This document shows, piece after piece, positions 26,831-37,659 of a stretch of 64,000 nt of DNA; the stretch's first letter is position 1; each line of letters starts with the position of its first letter. The notes beneath the pieces are model-generated. The model made no database searches. It had not been told where the DNA came from and saw only the letters and a program-made list of their open reading frames with translations. Origin of the DNA: Bradyrhizobium sp. DOA9 (GTDB taxonomy: Bacteria > Pseudomonadota > Alphaproteobacteria > Rhizobiales > Xanthobacteraceae); contig NZ_DF820425.1 in the NCBI RefSeq assembly GCF_000617845.2, forward strand, positions 565,690 to 629,689, given 5' to 3'. A program made the position numbers and the translations under genes.

Positions 26831-28212
26831 AAGGAGTCCGTCGAACAGTCGCCGCCCTCGAGCCTGATCTGGTGCGCACGATAGCCGTCGGGGAAGCTCA
26901 CGAAATAGTCCTTGTCGAGCTCGAGGCCGCCATTGCGACCGACATTGGCCATGACTTCCACGCCCGGAACCCCGTCGGGATAGAACTGGTCGTCCCAGGT
27001 GGAATAGAGCGAATTGGTCCAGTACACGCGCCGACCGTCGCGGCTGATCTCGACCATCTGCGGACCCGCCGCAAAGGCCTTGCCGTTCGGATGGGGCGTG
27101 CGCCGCGCGATGCCGCCGATGTGGACGGAACCCGCGAGCTTCGGCTTTCTGGGATCGCTGACGTCGTACTGGCGCATTTCACCCGTGCCCCAGCACGAGA
27201 CGTAGAGAAACCGGTCGTCCATCGACAGGTCGATGTCCGTCACCAGCGGCGGCACGGCGCCAAATCCCTGTAGTAGCGGCGGCAGCTTCTCCTTCGGCGC
27301 GGGTTCGGGAGGGATCGTCGCCGTCTTCTCGGCATGGAATTTCCCGCCCTCGCGCCACCAGGTCCAGATCGATGCTTCGAGGTTGGTGGTGTCGACCACG
27401 ACGCCGACGAAGCCGTACTCGCGAACCGGATCGTGAGCGGGCCGCACCTCCAGCGCCATCTGATGATTGGCACCGAGGTCGATGGTCTGGACGTTGCGGC
27501 GGGCGCGGAGATCCCAGAAGTGGAGGCGATGGCCATATTTATTCGCAAGCAGATCTTCCGGGACGATCCCGTTCTCGAACTGCGGCGGTAACGCCCATTC
27601 GCTCGTCACCATGTAATCGCGCGGCAGATTCCACCAGAAATCATAATGCAGCGTCTGCGGGCCACGGTCGATCTCCCATCGTCCGAGAACCTCGAACGTC
27701 TCGCAATCCATGATGAAGACGCCCGGAGGCCCATTGGTGCCGTCCTTGCCGCCGCCGCCCAGCGTGCTCACATAGATGCCGTCCGGTCCGCAATGGATCG
27801 TGTGCGGCCGCGAGTAGCCCGTCTTCTTGAAGACCTCCTCCGGCTCGATGATCTTGTGGATCTTGGCCTTCGTCGGATCGGGCTTGGTATCGATGATGTA
27901 GATTCGCGACGAGCGCAGCCCCGGGATGATGAGATAGCGCCGCTCGATGAACGCGTGTCCGGCGAGCGGCGACAAGGCGGATGAGCAAGCATTCCAGCCG
28001 AAGTGATGAAATTCGTCGCCCTTGTTGGGCATCGTGACGGTGTGGACGATCTGGCTATAGGTCGGCGATCCCGGCTTGACGTCGATGACCGCAAGAGCGT
28101 CCGGCTTCGAGAAATCCGGACTGAGCAGCAAGGTATAGGCGAAGTTCTCCGCAGGCGCTTCCATCGCAAGCTTGGGCGATGCGTGAAAGGTGGGATCCGG
28201 CCTCATCGTCAT
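26812..28212 (-). CDS. SBP56-family protein (methanethiol oxidase-like)
   Basis: 466 residues, full length for selenium-binding protein 56, a beta-propeller enzyme family whose bacterial members oxidise methanethiol to formaldehyde, H2S and H2O2. Characteristic segments are 'HFGWNACSSAL', 'GLRSSRIYIID', 'RPHTIHCGPDGIYVSTLG' and 'SLYSTWDDQFYPDG'. No signal peptide is visible. It is first in a two-gene unit with the membrane protein at 26135-26830. Confidence 0.9.
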   Translation of the reverse strand: MTMRPDPTFHASPKLAMEAPAENFAYTLLLSPDFSKPDALAVIDVKPGSPTYSQIVHTVTMPNKGDEFHHFGWNACSSALSPLAGHAFIERRYLIIPGLRSSRIYIIDTKPDPTKAKIHKIIEPEEVFKKTGYSRPHTIHCGPDGIYVSTLGGGGKDGTNGPPGVFIMDCETFEVLGRWEIDRGPQTLHYDFWWNLPRDYMVTSEWALPPQFENGIVPEDLLANKYGHRLHFWDLRARRNVQTIDLGANHQMALEVRPAHDPVREYGFVGVVVDTTNLEASIWTWWREGGKFHAEKTATIPPEPAPKEKLPPLLQGFGAVPPLVTDIDLSMDDRFLYVSCWGTGEMRQYDVSDPRKPKLAGSVHIGGIARRTPHPNGKAFAAGPQMVEISRDGRRVYWTNSLYSTWDDQFYPDGVPGVEVMANVGRNGGLELDKDYFVSFPDGYRAHQIRLEGGDCSTDSFCYPSV

Positions 28213-28417
28213 GGCACTGCCTCCCTGTTCTGTCGGTTTGCACCAACCTGGCTCGGGATCGCGGCAAAAGAAGAGCTGCTACGCGATGTCTTGTGACGCG
28301 ATGTCTTGGGCTTCTCCGCAAGGCCGGTTGGCGAGCGTACAATATGCCATCGCCGGGCTATGGGAAACGGGCGGAATCGCGTTAATTCGACGCCTTACAG
28401 CCGAAATGGGCAGCCCC

Positions 28418-28498
28418 CGTCATTGCGAGCGGAGCGAAGCAATCCAGATTCTCTTCGCGGACACATTCCTGGATTGCTTCGCTCCGCTCGCAACGACG
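28418..28498. repeat. Nested palindromic intergenic repeat (copy C)
   Basis: Shortest of the three copies: outer 'CGTCATTGCGAGCGGAGCG' with a diverged complement, inner GAAGCAATCCAG and CTGGATTGCTTC. It lies just after the 3' end of the aldolase-family gene at 28509. Confidence 0.85.
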
Positions 28499-28508
28499 AG
28501 GGAGAGAA

Positions 28509-29459
28509 TTACTTCCCCCACCTCAGCGCGAGTGCGTCGCGCTCCTTGGCGAGCTCGAGCAGCCCCGCCCGCGTCGCCGGATGCAGCGGCTGCAGCGGAT
28601 GGCGCACCGCCTCCGACTTGATCACGCCGCCGGCCTGCATCATCACCTTGCAGGCGATCAGGCCGCATTGGCGGTTCTCGTAATTGATCAGCGGCAGCCA
28701 GCGCTCATAGGCGGCCTTCGCCTTCTCGCGATCACTGGCGAAATAGGGATCGATGATCTGGCGGATGCCGTCGGGATAGCCGCCGCCGGTCATGGCGCCG
28801 GTGGCACCGGCATCGAGATCGGCGAGCAGCGTGATCGCCTCCTCGCCGTCCCAGGGGCCTTCGATGTCCTTGCCGCCCGCCTCGATCAGGCTGCGAAGCT
28901 TCGAGGCCGCGCCCGGCACCTCGATCTTGAAATAGCGGATGTTGGAAAACTCGCGCGACAACCGCGCCAGCAACTCGACCGACAGCGGCGTGCCGGCCAC
29001 CGGCGCATCCTGGATCATGATCGGGATATCGATTGCGCCGGAAAGCACCTTGAAGAATTCGACGATGCCTTTCTCCGGGACACGGAAGGTCGCGCCGTGA
29101 TAGGGTGGCATCACCATCACCATGGCGGCGCCGGCCGCCTCGGCCTGCTTGCTGCGCGCCGCGCATACGGCCGAGCTGAAATGGGTGGTGGTGACGATCA
29201 CGGGAACCCGGCCGGCCACATGGTCCAGCACCGCGTGCATCACCGTCTCACGCTCGGCATCGGTGAGCACGAACTGCTCGGAGAAATTGGCGAGGATGCA
29301 AATGCCGTGCGAGCCGGCATCGATCATGAAGTCGATGCAGCGGCGCTGGCCCTCGAGGTCGAGCTCGCCGCGCTCGTCGAAGATGGTGGGCGCGACCGGG
29401 AACACGCCGCGATAGGGGCGTTGGGCCTTGTTTGGGGTGACCGGCATCGAACTCTCCAT
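28509..29459 (-). CDS. Dihydrodipicolinate synthase/N-acetylneuraminate lyase family protein
   Basis: 316 residues, a class I aldolase TIM barrel. The Schiff-base Lys is in 'YFKIEVPG'. The usual threonine pair near the N-terminus is replaced ('ILANFSEQFVL'), and the Tyr motif is replaced by 'MIQDAPVAG'. It is therefore probably not DapA but a sugar-acid or keto-acid lyase or dehydratase of the family. The gene stands alone, with a chemoreceptor gene upstream. Confidence 0.85.
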   Translation of the reverse strand: MESSMPVTPNKAQRPYRGVFPVAPTIFDERGELDLEGQRRCIDFMIDAGSHGICILANFSEQFVLTDAERETVMHAVLDHVAGRVPVIVTTTHFSSAVCAARSKQAEAAGAAMVMVMPPYHGATFRVPEKGIVEFFKVLSGAIDIPIMIQDAPVAGTPLSVELLARLSREFSNIRYFKIEVPGAASKLRSLIEAGGKDIEGPWDGEEAITLLADLDAGATGAMTGGGYPDGIRQIIDPYFASDREKAKAAYERWLPLINYENRQCGLIACKVMMQAGGVIKSEAVRHPLQPLHPATRAGLLELAKERDALALRWGK

Positions 29460-29574
29460 CCCTGGTGTGTCTTGCGTCTGTCGCCGAGCTCACGGCAGCG
29501 AGGCGGCCCAGATGTACCCGCAGTGCCGGGCGGCGGCAATGCCCGCGCGACGTCAGGTGGAAAGAGTGCGAAAA

Positions 29575-31656
29575 TCAGGCGCTCTTCACGGCGCCCAGGA
29601 AACCCTCGACCGCGACGCGAAGACGATCGGCATCCGCCGACATCTTCTTGACGGACTCCGACAGCACCGTGCCGGCATTGCCGGTCTCCTGGTTGAGCCT
29701 GGCGACGCTGCCGATCGTGTCGGTGACCTCGCGTGTGCCCTGGGCCGCCTGCTGGAAGTTGCGCGAGATCTCCGTCGTCGCCGCGCGCTGCTCTTCGACC
29801 GCGGCGGCAATCGCCGTCATCTTCTCGTCGATGCCGCCGATGGCCCCGCCGATCGAGCGGATCGCGGCGACCGCCTGGCCGGTGGCGCCCTGGATCTCCC
29901 CGACCTGGCGCGAGATCTCTTCCGTCGCGGTCGCGGTCTGCGCCGCGAGGCTCTTGACCTCGCCCGCGACCACGGCGAAGCCGCGGCCGGCTTCGCCGGC
30001 GCGCGCGGCTTCGATGGTGGCATTCAATGCCAGCAGGTTGGTCTGGGCCGCGATCGCGTTGATCATCTTCACGACCTCGCCGATGCGGCTCGCCGTCTGA
30101 TCGAGGATCTCGACCGTCGCATTGGTCTGCTCGGCCTGGGCCACGGCCTCGCGGGCCTCGCGCGCGCTCGACTGCACCTGCGCGGAGATCTCGCCCACGG
30201 ACGCGGAGAGCTCCTCGGTCGCGGCGGCGATGGTCTCGAGATTGTTGGTGGCCTGCTCGGCGGCGGAGGAGACCGCCGCGGTCTGGCTGCTCGATTCCGT
30301 GACCAGCGAGCGCACGCCGCTTGCGGTGGCGTCGAGCTCGCGCGTCGAGGCCGCAACGCTCTGGATCACCGCCTGCACCGTGTCGTCGAAGCTGCGGCAG
30401 GCGGCATCGACGGTGCCGGAGCGGGCGAGCTGAAGCGCCTGCTGTGATTCGCGTTCCCGTCCGAGCCGCTCTGCGGTCGCCGCGCTTTCGCGCAGGCTTT
30501 CGAGCGCAGCCGCCATGGTGCCGAACTCGTCGGGATGCCGCGATTGCGGCACCGGCGTCGCATAGTCGCGGGCGCTGATGCGGGCGATGGCGTCGAGGAT
30601 GGCGCGCACCGGCCGCATCAGGCGGTTGCGCACCACGAACACGCCGGCCAGAGTCACGGCCAGGGCGAGCAGGAACGCGAAGGATTGTACGATGAGATTG
30701 GTCAGCGCTTTCGCCTGAACCGTCTCCGCGTGCGCGATCGACAGGTCGAGCGCCTTGCTCGCGACCGCGACGATGGATCCGAACGGAGCCTGGCACAACG
30801 CGTTCCATTCCGACGCCGGCATCGCGGGACGGCCGCTGCCGTCGAAGCCCTTGGTGATCTCGCCGATCTGCTTGAGGGCGCCGTCGGTCTTGGCCTTCGC
30901 CTCCTTGGCCGTGTTGACGAGGTCGGCCGGCATGTCAGGCGCAGCAAGCAGTTCCTCCATGCCGGTCCAGCCGGCGGTGACGACGCCGTTCCATCCGGCC
31001 ACGGTCTGCTTCTGGGCGTCGTCGAGCGGCTTGCTGGCGTTGACGTTCGGCCGCAGGGTCGAGCACTGGATGCCGTAGCGGTCGCGCACCTGCCAGGCGA
31101 GGCGGCGGGCCTGGATCATGCGGGCGATGTAAGGATCGTTCATCCAGGCGCGGTTCGACACCGCGGTGGACGCGAGATTGGCGGTCTCGATCACCTTGGT
31201 GACCGAATCGTACCAGAGCGCGGTGCGCTCCAGCTTGCGCTCGGCGCGCGGCAGCTTGGCCTCGTCGTAGAACAACTGGAATTTCGGCGCGGCCTCGCTC
31301 CAGCGCTGCTTCAGCGTGCCGGCGAGCTCGTCGCGGCGGGCGAATTCGACGGTGGAGAGCGCGGCGCTGATGGCGTCGAAGCCGGCCTGTTCCGCCTTCT
31401 CGGCAACGCCGAGCTTGGCGCGCGGATCGTCCTCGCCGAGCAGCGCGCTCTGGGCATCGCCGCGATTGCTGCGCAGGGCAACCACGCCATGGAAGATCGA
31501 CTTGTCGGCATTCGCGAGCCGCTCGGTCTCCAGACTGTCGCTATAGCGGCCGAAAGCCCCGACCATCTGGATCGCCGTGCTGGTCAGCGCGCCGGCCGCC
31601 AGCAGCGTCATCAGGACCAGGAGGAGCGTGCTTACCGAATTCTTAAAGATGGACAT
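29575..31656 (-). CDS. Methyl-accepting chemotaxis protein
   Basis: 693 residues. TM1 at about 8-30 and TM2 at about 310-335 flank a helical periplasmic sensor domain of about 280 residues. A HAMP linker follows ('[19 protein letters not shown]'), then a long coiled-coil signalling domain with the conserved hairpin '[20 protein letters not shown]'. It senses an unknown ligand and controls CheA. It stands alone, without che genes nearby. Confidence 0.93.
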   Translation of the reverse strand: MSIFKNSVSTLLLVLMTLLAAGALTSTAIQMVGAFGRYSDSLETERLANADKSIFHGVVALRSNRGDAQSALLGEDDPRAKLGVAEKAEQAGFDAISAALSTVEFARRDELAGTLKQRWSEAAPKFQLFYDEAKLPRAERKLERTALWYDSVTKVIETANLASTAVSNRAWMNDPYIARMIQARRLAWQVRDRYGIQCSTLRPNVNASKPLDDAQKQTVAGWNGVVTAGWTGMEELLAAPDMPADLVNTAKEAKAKTDGALKQIGEITKGFDGSGRPAMPASEWNALCQAPFGSIVAVASKALDLSIAHAETVQAKALTNLIVQSFAFLLALAVTLAGVFVVRNRLMRPVRAILDAIARISARDYATPVPQSRHPDEFGTMAAALESLRESAATAERLGRERESQQALQLARSGTVDAACRSFDDTVQAVIQSVAASTRELDATASGVRSLVTESSSQTAAVSSAAEQATNNLETIAAATEELSASVGEISAQVQSSAREAREAVAQAEQTNATVEILDQTASRIGEVVKMINAIAAQTNLLALNATIEAARAGEAGRGFAVVAGEVKSLAAQTATATEEISRQVGEIQGATGQAVAAIRSIGGAIGGIDEKMTAIAAAVEEQRAATTEISRNFQQAAQGTREVTDTIGSVARLNQETGNAGTVLSESVKKMSADADRLRVAVEGFLGAVKSA

Positions 31657-31767
31657 GGGTCGAAGGACCTAACTCTCAGGAGAGGCCCACCTTGCACCGC
31701 CACATGCCAATGTTTCGTTAAGGTTTGAGTTGAATCGAAGCGATCCAACCTGCACGCATTCGGAATG

Positions 31768-32538
31768 CTATCCTATTCTGGTGAAATCCGGCGGGCGGCG
31801 CTCCGCAAACGCCGTAAACGCCTCGCGCGCTTCGGCGGTGCGCAGGCCCTGCGCGAACTGCTCGCCTTCGGCCTGCATCTGCGCGACCAGCGCCTCGCCG
31901 TTGCGCATCAACCGCTTGGTTGCATTGAGGGCCCCGGCCGGCTGGCGGGCGAGACGCTGCGCCAGCGCAAGCGCCTCCGCATCGAGCTTGTCGAGCGGCA
32001 CCACACGGTTGGCGAGGCCCCATTCCAGCGCCGACTTGGCCGGCACGGCTTCGCCGAGAGCGAACATCTCGTAGGCGCGGGCGTAGCCAATGCGCGCCGG
32101 CATCAACAGGCTGGAGGCCGCTTCCGGCACCAGCGCGAGGCTGACGAACGGCGTCGACAATTGCACGTTGTCGGCGAGCACGACGAGGTCGCAATGCAGC
32201 AGCATCGTGGTGCCGACGCCGACGGCGCGGCCCTGCACGGCCGCGACCAGCGGCCGGGTGCAGCGCGCCAGCGACTGGATGAAGCGCACCACGTTGCGGC
32301 TGCCTTCCGACTTACCGGCCGCGACAGCCGCGAACTCGCCGACGTCGTTGCCGGCGGTGAACATGTCGCCCTCGCCACGGATCAGGATCACGCGGGCGGA
32401 CGGATCGAGCTCGGCGGATTCGATCGCGTCGGCGAGCTTGCCGTACATCGCATCGGTCAGCGCGTTCTTCTTGTCGGGACGCGCCAGGGTGAGGGTGAGA
32501 ACTCCGCCGCTATTCTCGATCCGGACGTGCTCGGTCAT
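31768..32538 (-). CDS. Enoyl-CoA hydratase/isomerase family protein
   Basis: 256 residues, crotonase fold. 'RPDKKNALTDAMY' and the oxyanion segment 'EGDMFTAGNDVGEFA' lie in the N-terminal half, with 'AVQGRAVGVGTTMLLHCDLV' after. It probably acts in fatty or aromatic acyl-CoA degradation. It follows the MarR gene by 17 bases and is probably controlled by it. Confidence 0.88.
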   Translation of the reverse strand: MTEHVRIENSGGVLTLTLARPDKKNALTDAMYGKLADAIESAELDPSARVILIRGEGDMFTAGNDVGEFAAVAAGKSEGSRNVVRFIQSLARCTRPLVAAVQGRAVGVGTTMLLHCDLVVLADNVQLSTPFVSLALVPEAASSLLMPARIGYARAYEMFALGEAVPAKSALEWGLANRVVPLDKLDAEALALAQRLARQPAGALNATKRLMRNGEALVAQMQAEGEQFAQGLRTAEAREAFTAFAERRPPDFTRIG

Positions 32539-32555
32539 TGCTCTGCTCCGTGTTA

Positions 32556-33002
32556 TCAGTCTGAACGTCTTGGAAACTTGTCCTGGATGCTCGTCAGCCA
32601 GCGTGCGACGATGTCGATTTCCGCGGCCGTGAATCCTTCCGTCAGCACCGCATTGATCTCCGCGGCGCCCGCCTTCGCCTGCGCCAGCACGGTGCGCCCC
32701 TTCGGCGTCAACCAGATGCGAAAGGCGCGGCCATCCTCGCGGTCGGCCCGCCGCTCGACCAGCTTGGCGGCCACCGTACGGTCGACGAGGCCGGAAATGC
32801 CGGCCGGTCCCATGTCGAGTGCCGCGCCCGCCTCGCCCATCAACACGCCATCCCGCCTGCCGAGGATGAACAGCAGCCCGGCCTGGGCCGGCGTCACCTC
32901 GCTCTCCGGCCGCGCCGCCATCCAGCGCTGTACGCGGCGTTGCGCGACGCTCAGCAGGTAGATCAGCCGATGATGCTTCGCGCCGGCGACGTTATTTCGC
33001 AT
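32556..33002 (-). CDS. MarR family transcriptional regulator
   Basis: 148 residues from the ATG at 33002 (a GTG at 33023 would add seven). It has the MarR winged helix: 'EVTPAQAGLLFILGRRDGVL', 'LDMGPAGISGLVDR', wing 'DREDGRAFRIWLTPKG'. It begins within a perfect 20-bp palindrome, and a TTGACA/TATTTA promoter places the transcript start at or next to the ATG. This supports a leaderless, autoregulated mRNA covering the enoyl-CoA hydratase gene too. Confidence 0.87.
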   Translation of the reverse strand: MRNNVAGAKHHRLIYLLSVAQRRVQRWMAARPESEVTPAQAGLLFILGRRDGVLMGEAGAALDMGPAGISGLVDRTVAAKLVERRADREDGRAFRIWLTPKGRTVLAQAKAGAAEINAVLTEGFTAAEIDIVARWLTSIQDKFPRRSD

Positions 33003-33011
33003 GCGAAATAA
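32992..33011. promoter_or_regulatory. MarR operator palindrome
   Basis: Perfect 20-bp palindrome with arms TTATTTCGCA and TGCGAAATAA. It spans the -10 region and the ATG of the MarR gene, so bound MarR would block its own promoter. Confidence 0.75.
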
Positions 33012-33037
33012 ATAGCCGTACACGAGGCGATTGTCAA
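33009..33037 (-). promoter_or_regulatory. Sigma70-type promoter of the MarR gene
   Basis: Minus strand TTGACA (33037-33032), exactly 17 bases, then TATTTA (33014-33009). The ATG follows the -10 by 6 bases, so the predicted transcript start coincides with the start codon. Confidence 0.6.
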
Positions 33038-33135
33038 ACGAGCCGTTTCTCTACGGCGCCCAGGTAAGGCTGGAGACTTCGCAGCCGTGCCGCGTTGTGT
33101 TGACGCGACCCGCATCTACTTCGCTCGAAAACGCT

Positions 33136-34380
<1,245 letters not shown>

Positions 34381-34508
34381 GGACTCTCCGTTAATGGCAG
34401 CTTTGCCTGAGCACATAGACCGCGGGCGATAGGCAGCACAATAGGGCTGGGGCCCGCGCGAACCCGTTGCTTGCGATCCCTGTGAAAACCGGATTTCCTA
34501 TAGCGCGC

Positions 34509-34832
34509 TCAATCGGCCTCGACCAGCACGGCCTTTCCGGATTGCGCAACATTGATCGTTTCGAGGATTTTCGGGACGAGCAGCCGAAGGTCAGCCAGGC
34601 GATACGTCCGGGCGCAGAGAACGAGAATGGCAATCCTGTGAGCCGACAAGTTTTGCTGAAAGGAGAGATTGCGATCGACCGTGATGAAGACGTCGAAGGA
34701 GGCCGCCGCGAGCGCAAGTAGTTCGCCATTCTTGATGGTCGTCCAGCCCATCTGGCGAGCGGTCCTGACCTCCTGACCGAGGATATCGCGCCCCAATCGC
34801 CAATCGACGCATTCGTCGAGAAAGACTCTCAC
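34509..34832 (-). CDS. DUF5615 PIN-like toxin candidate
   Basis: 107 residues from the GTG at 34832. The acidic motifs 'VFLDECVDWRLG' and 'FDVFITVDRNLSFQQ' are typical of the PIN-like DUF5615 family. It is paired with a DUF433 gene whose stop overlaps this start as GTGA, the usual arrangement of this toxin-antitoxin type. It probably acts as an RNase, but activity is not shown. Confidence 0.8.
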   Translation of the reverse strand: MRVFLDECVDWRLGRDILGQEVRTARQMGWTTIKNGELLALAAASFDVFITVDRNLSFQQNLSAHRIAILVLCARTYRLADLRLLVPKILETINVAQSGKAVLVEAD

Positions 34833-35041
34833 GGCGCAGCTTCGACCAACCGCCACCTGGCTTCTTCGAGAAATGCAATCACCTGCTCACGGGTTACGGA
34901 CGGAAACCCTTCGAGGAAGTCATCGATGGATTCTCCGGCCTCCAGGTAATCGAGCAAAGTTGCCGCCGGAACTCTCGTCCCGGCGAAGACTGCTTCACCA
35001 CCAAGAATATCTGGACTGCGCGAAACGACCGACTGCTTCAT
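34829..35041 (-). CDS. DUF433 antitoxin
   Basis: 70 residues. 'ILGGEAVFAGTRVPAATLLD' and 'FLEGFPSVTREQVIAFL' are the DUF433 signature, a helix-turn-helix protein with DNA-binding antitoxin roles. It is the first gene of the pair and overlaps the PIN-like gene by 4 bases. Confidence 0.85.
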   Translation of the reverse strand: MKQSVVSRSPDILGGEAVFAGTRVPAATLLDYLEAGESIDDFLEGFPSVTREQVIAFLEEARWRLVEAAP

Positions 35042-35139
35042 GACGGATTACGCGATGACCTTTGTTCAAACCATCTTAGCAGAATGGGAGGGGAATTGAA
35101 GCGCCGTCGAGCCTCCAGGGTAGGCGCCCCCGGCTAAAC

Positions 35140-36372
35140 TCAAATCACATAGAACCCGTGCGTGCCGTCGCGGCGGAGCTGCTCGACGAGGCCGTATTCC
35201 CAATCGAGATAGGCCTGCATCGCAGCCTCTGCCACGTCGGTGCCCTCATAGGGACGGCGGTAGCGGTGGGCCGGATCGGGCTTCGGCAGGACGTGCGGCC
35301 GGCCGACCTCGAGCGCGCCGTCATAGCCGCCTTCGAGCACATAGACTTCCCAACCCATCTGCGCCAGCCAGGACGCCGTCATGTCGGCGCGGACGCATCT
35401 GTCGTCGGTCAGGACGATGCGCGCGCCGCGCACGGGCGCGGCCATGTCGGTCTCCTGCACGAGCTGGCCGCCGGGATAATGGCGGAAGCCGGGGAGATGC
35501 CCGGCCGCATAGTCGTCGGCATCGCGCACGTCGAAGCGATACAGCGTGCGATGGGTCTCTGCGACCAGCGCCGACATCTCGTTCGCGCCAATGTGACGGA
35601 CACCGGCACGATAGGCGACGTCGCGAGCGTTCGCGGGGCCGCCCTCGAACGGGCCGATGGCGCCGCGCCTGTCGGCGCCGTGATTGAGCCCGTGGCGCGC
35701 CAGCGTCCAGCCGATGGTGCCGTTGCGCAGCGCCCGCACCTTGTTCGGCACGCCGGCATTGATCAGCGATTGCGTGCCGATAATGGAGCGGGTTCGGCCG
35801 GCGCAATTGACGATGATGGTGGTTTCAGGGTCGGGCGCGGCCTGCCCTGCCCGCAGCACCAGCTCCGCGCCGGGCACGCTGACCGAGCCCGGGATGTTCA
35901 TGGTCGCGTATTCGTCGAAGCGGCGGACGTCGAGGATGGCGATGTTAGCCTTGTCGGCGATCAGCTTGGCCACCTCGTCGGCGCTCAGAGAGGGTGTATG
36001 GCGACGCGACTCGACCAGTTCACCGAACGCCTTGGAATACGAGTTGACGTCCTCGAACACCTCGAAGCCCGCATCGCGCCAGGCCTTCAGCCCACCCTGG
36101 AGCGCACTGATATTGCTGTAGCCAAGTGCAGCCAGACGTTCGGCGCCGGTCGCGACCAGCCCCTCGCCGTCATCATAGAGCACGATCGCCACGTCCTTGC
36201 GCGGCAGCCGCACCTCGGCCTCGATCGCGACCCGGTCGGCGGCCATGTTGGCGGCGAACAGCGGATGGCCGGTGGCGAAGGCAGCCTCATATCTGAGATC
36301 GAGCAGCGCGACTTCTTCACGCAGCAGCAGCGCGCGGCGGATATCGGCGGGGGTGACGCTGGGAAGCTTCAT
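35140..36372 (-). CDS. Tandem rhodanese-domain protein
   Basis: 410 residues with at least three rhodanese-like domains, near 1-100, 120-225 and 265-370. Only the middle one keeps the active-site loop 'VNCAGRTRS' with its Cys. The equivalent loops in the others read 'LYDDGEG' and 'LTDDRCV', so they are probably structural or regulatory. It would transfer sulfane sulfur. It lies 76 bases downstream of the PepSY gene on the same strand. Confidence 0.83.
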   Translation of the reverse strand: MKLPSVTPADIRRALLLREEVALLDLRYEAAFATGHPLFAANMAADRVAIEAEVRLPRKDVAIVLYDDGEGLVATGAERLAALGYSNISALQGGLKAWRDAGFEVFEDVNSYSKAFGELVESRRHTPSLSADEVAKLIADKANIAILDVRRFDEYATMNIPGSVSVPGAELVLRAGQAAPDPETTIIVNCAGRTRSIIGTQSLINAGVPNKVRALRNGTIGWTLARHGLNHGADRRGAIGPFEGGPANARDVAYRAGVRHIGANEMSALVAETHRTLYRFDVRDADDYAAGHLPGFRHYPGGQLVQETDMAAPVRGARIVLTDDRCVRADMTASWLAQMGWEVYVLEGGYDGALEVGRPHVLPKPDPAHRYRRPYEGTDVAEAAMQAYLDWEYGLVEQLRRDGTHGFYVI

Positions 36373-36448
36373 GGCGGAAACCTGACAAGGACGTGCCACG
36401 GGCTTTTGAACGATTGTCGAGATGTTGGCTAGGCTCTTCGTCAGCAAC

Positions 36449-37657
36449 TCACTCGCCCGGAACGAGCCGCCCCAGCAGCGGCTGCGCCGGGCGCCGCAGC
36501 TTGCGGCGCGACAGATAGAGCATAATGCCGGTGACCGAGAACAGCGGCATCAGGGCCGCGGCAATCATGAAGGCGAGCTTGCCGGGCCAGCCCAGCACCG
36601 CGCCGCGATGGATGTCGAGCAAATTGGCGATGATCTTCTCGCCGAACGTCTTGTCGGAATAGCGCTCGGCGGAGACCAGCTCACCGGTGATGGCATCGAT
36701 GCGGAATTCATCACGTGTGGTGTCGAGCGTCGAATCCTTGCCCCACGACCGAATCCGTATCACCGCGCGGGGCCCGGGCTGCAGCGTCAGCAGAGCCCTG
36801 GCAAAGCGGCCGCCCTCCTCACGCCGGAACGTCGTCCATGCCAGGTCGAACCCGATCGGCTGGACCGCCTCGGAGCGGGCCGCCGCGCGCGGCGCCTTCG
36901 CGGACATTTTTGGCTGCATCTTCGCGGCGCTGGCTTCGGGGCGTGCCAGCAGCCAGACGACGCCGTCCTTGTACCAGTCGAACGAGTACCACAGCCCGGT
37001 GAGCGTCATCACCAGATAGACCGGAAGAACCCAGGTGCCGATGACCGCATGCAGCGAGCGATGCAGCCCGCGCCCGCCGAGACCGAGATTGGGCTTGAGC
37101 CACATCTTCACGCTGCGCGCGCGACGGGGCCAGCGCAGCACGAGACCCGAGACCAGCATGACGATCAGGCCGAGCGCGGCCACACCGGTGATCTGACGGC
37201 CCCAGCCCTTGGCATCGCCGGGGATCAGCAGCCAGCGATGCAGCTTGCGAACCGTCGCGAAAAATTCCTCGCCGCGCGGCGCCCCGAGCACGCGCGCATC
37301 ATAGGGGTCGACATAGAGCGAATTCGGCCGCGCGCCCTGCACGTCGCGCGCGAAGCGAACCCGCACGGCGGCGGTCGGATCGCTCGACAGCATGACGGCC
37401 GAGACCTGACTTGAGACTTGGCCGAAATCCTGCCCCGCCTTCAGCCGCGCGACCAACTCGTCCGGCATCAGCGCCGGCATCTCGCGCGGCACGACGTGCA
37501 TGATGCCGGCGTTGAGATGATCGACGATCTCGTCCTCGAAACTCATGATCGCGCCGGTCAGCGCGATCAAGGCGAGCAGCAGCGCGAGCGCCAGGCCCGC
37601 GATGGAATGGACCCGGAATAGGACAGTCTTGATTATGTGCCCCGGGCGCACTGCCAT
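36449..37657 (-). CDS. PepSY-associated TM helix protein
   Basis: 402 residues with an N-terminal membrane anchor ('HSIAGLALALLLALIALTG'), PepSY-like domains and further helices near the C-terminus ('LGWPGKLAFMIAAALMPLFS'). Such proteins are the usual inner-membrane partners of TonB siderophore receptors and may reduce or process ferric siderophores. It begins 2 bases after the receptor stop, so the two form an operon. Confidence 0.87.
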   Translation of the reverse strand: MAVRPGHIIKTVLFRVHSIAGLALALLLALIALTGAIMSFEDEIVDHLNAGIMHVVPREMPALMPDELVARLKAGQDFGQVSSQVSAVMLSSDPTAAVRVRFARDVQGARPNSLYVDPYDARVLGAPRGEEFFATVRKLHRWLLIPGDAKGWGRQITGVAALGLIVMLVSGLVLRWPRRARSVKMWLKPNLGLGGRGLHRSLHAVIGTWVLPVYLVMTLTGLWYSFDWYKDGVVWLLARPEASAAKMQPKMSAKAPRAAARSEAVQPIGFDLAWTTFRREEGGRFARALLTLQPGPRAVIRIRSWGKDSTLDTTRDEFRIDAITGELVSAERYSDKTFGEKIIANLLDIHRGAVLGWPGKLAFMIAAALMPLFSVTGIMLYLSRRKLRRPAQPLLGRLVPGE

Positions 37658-37659
37658 TG

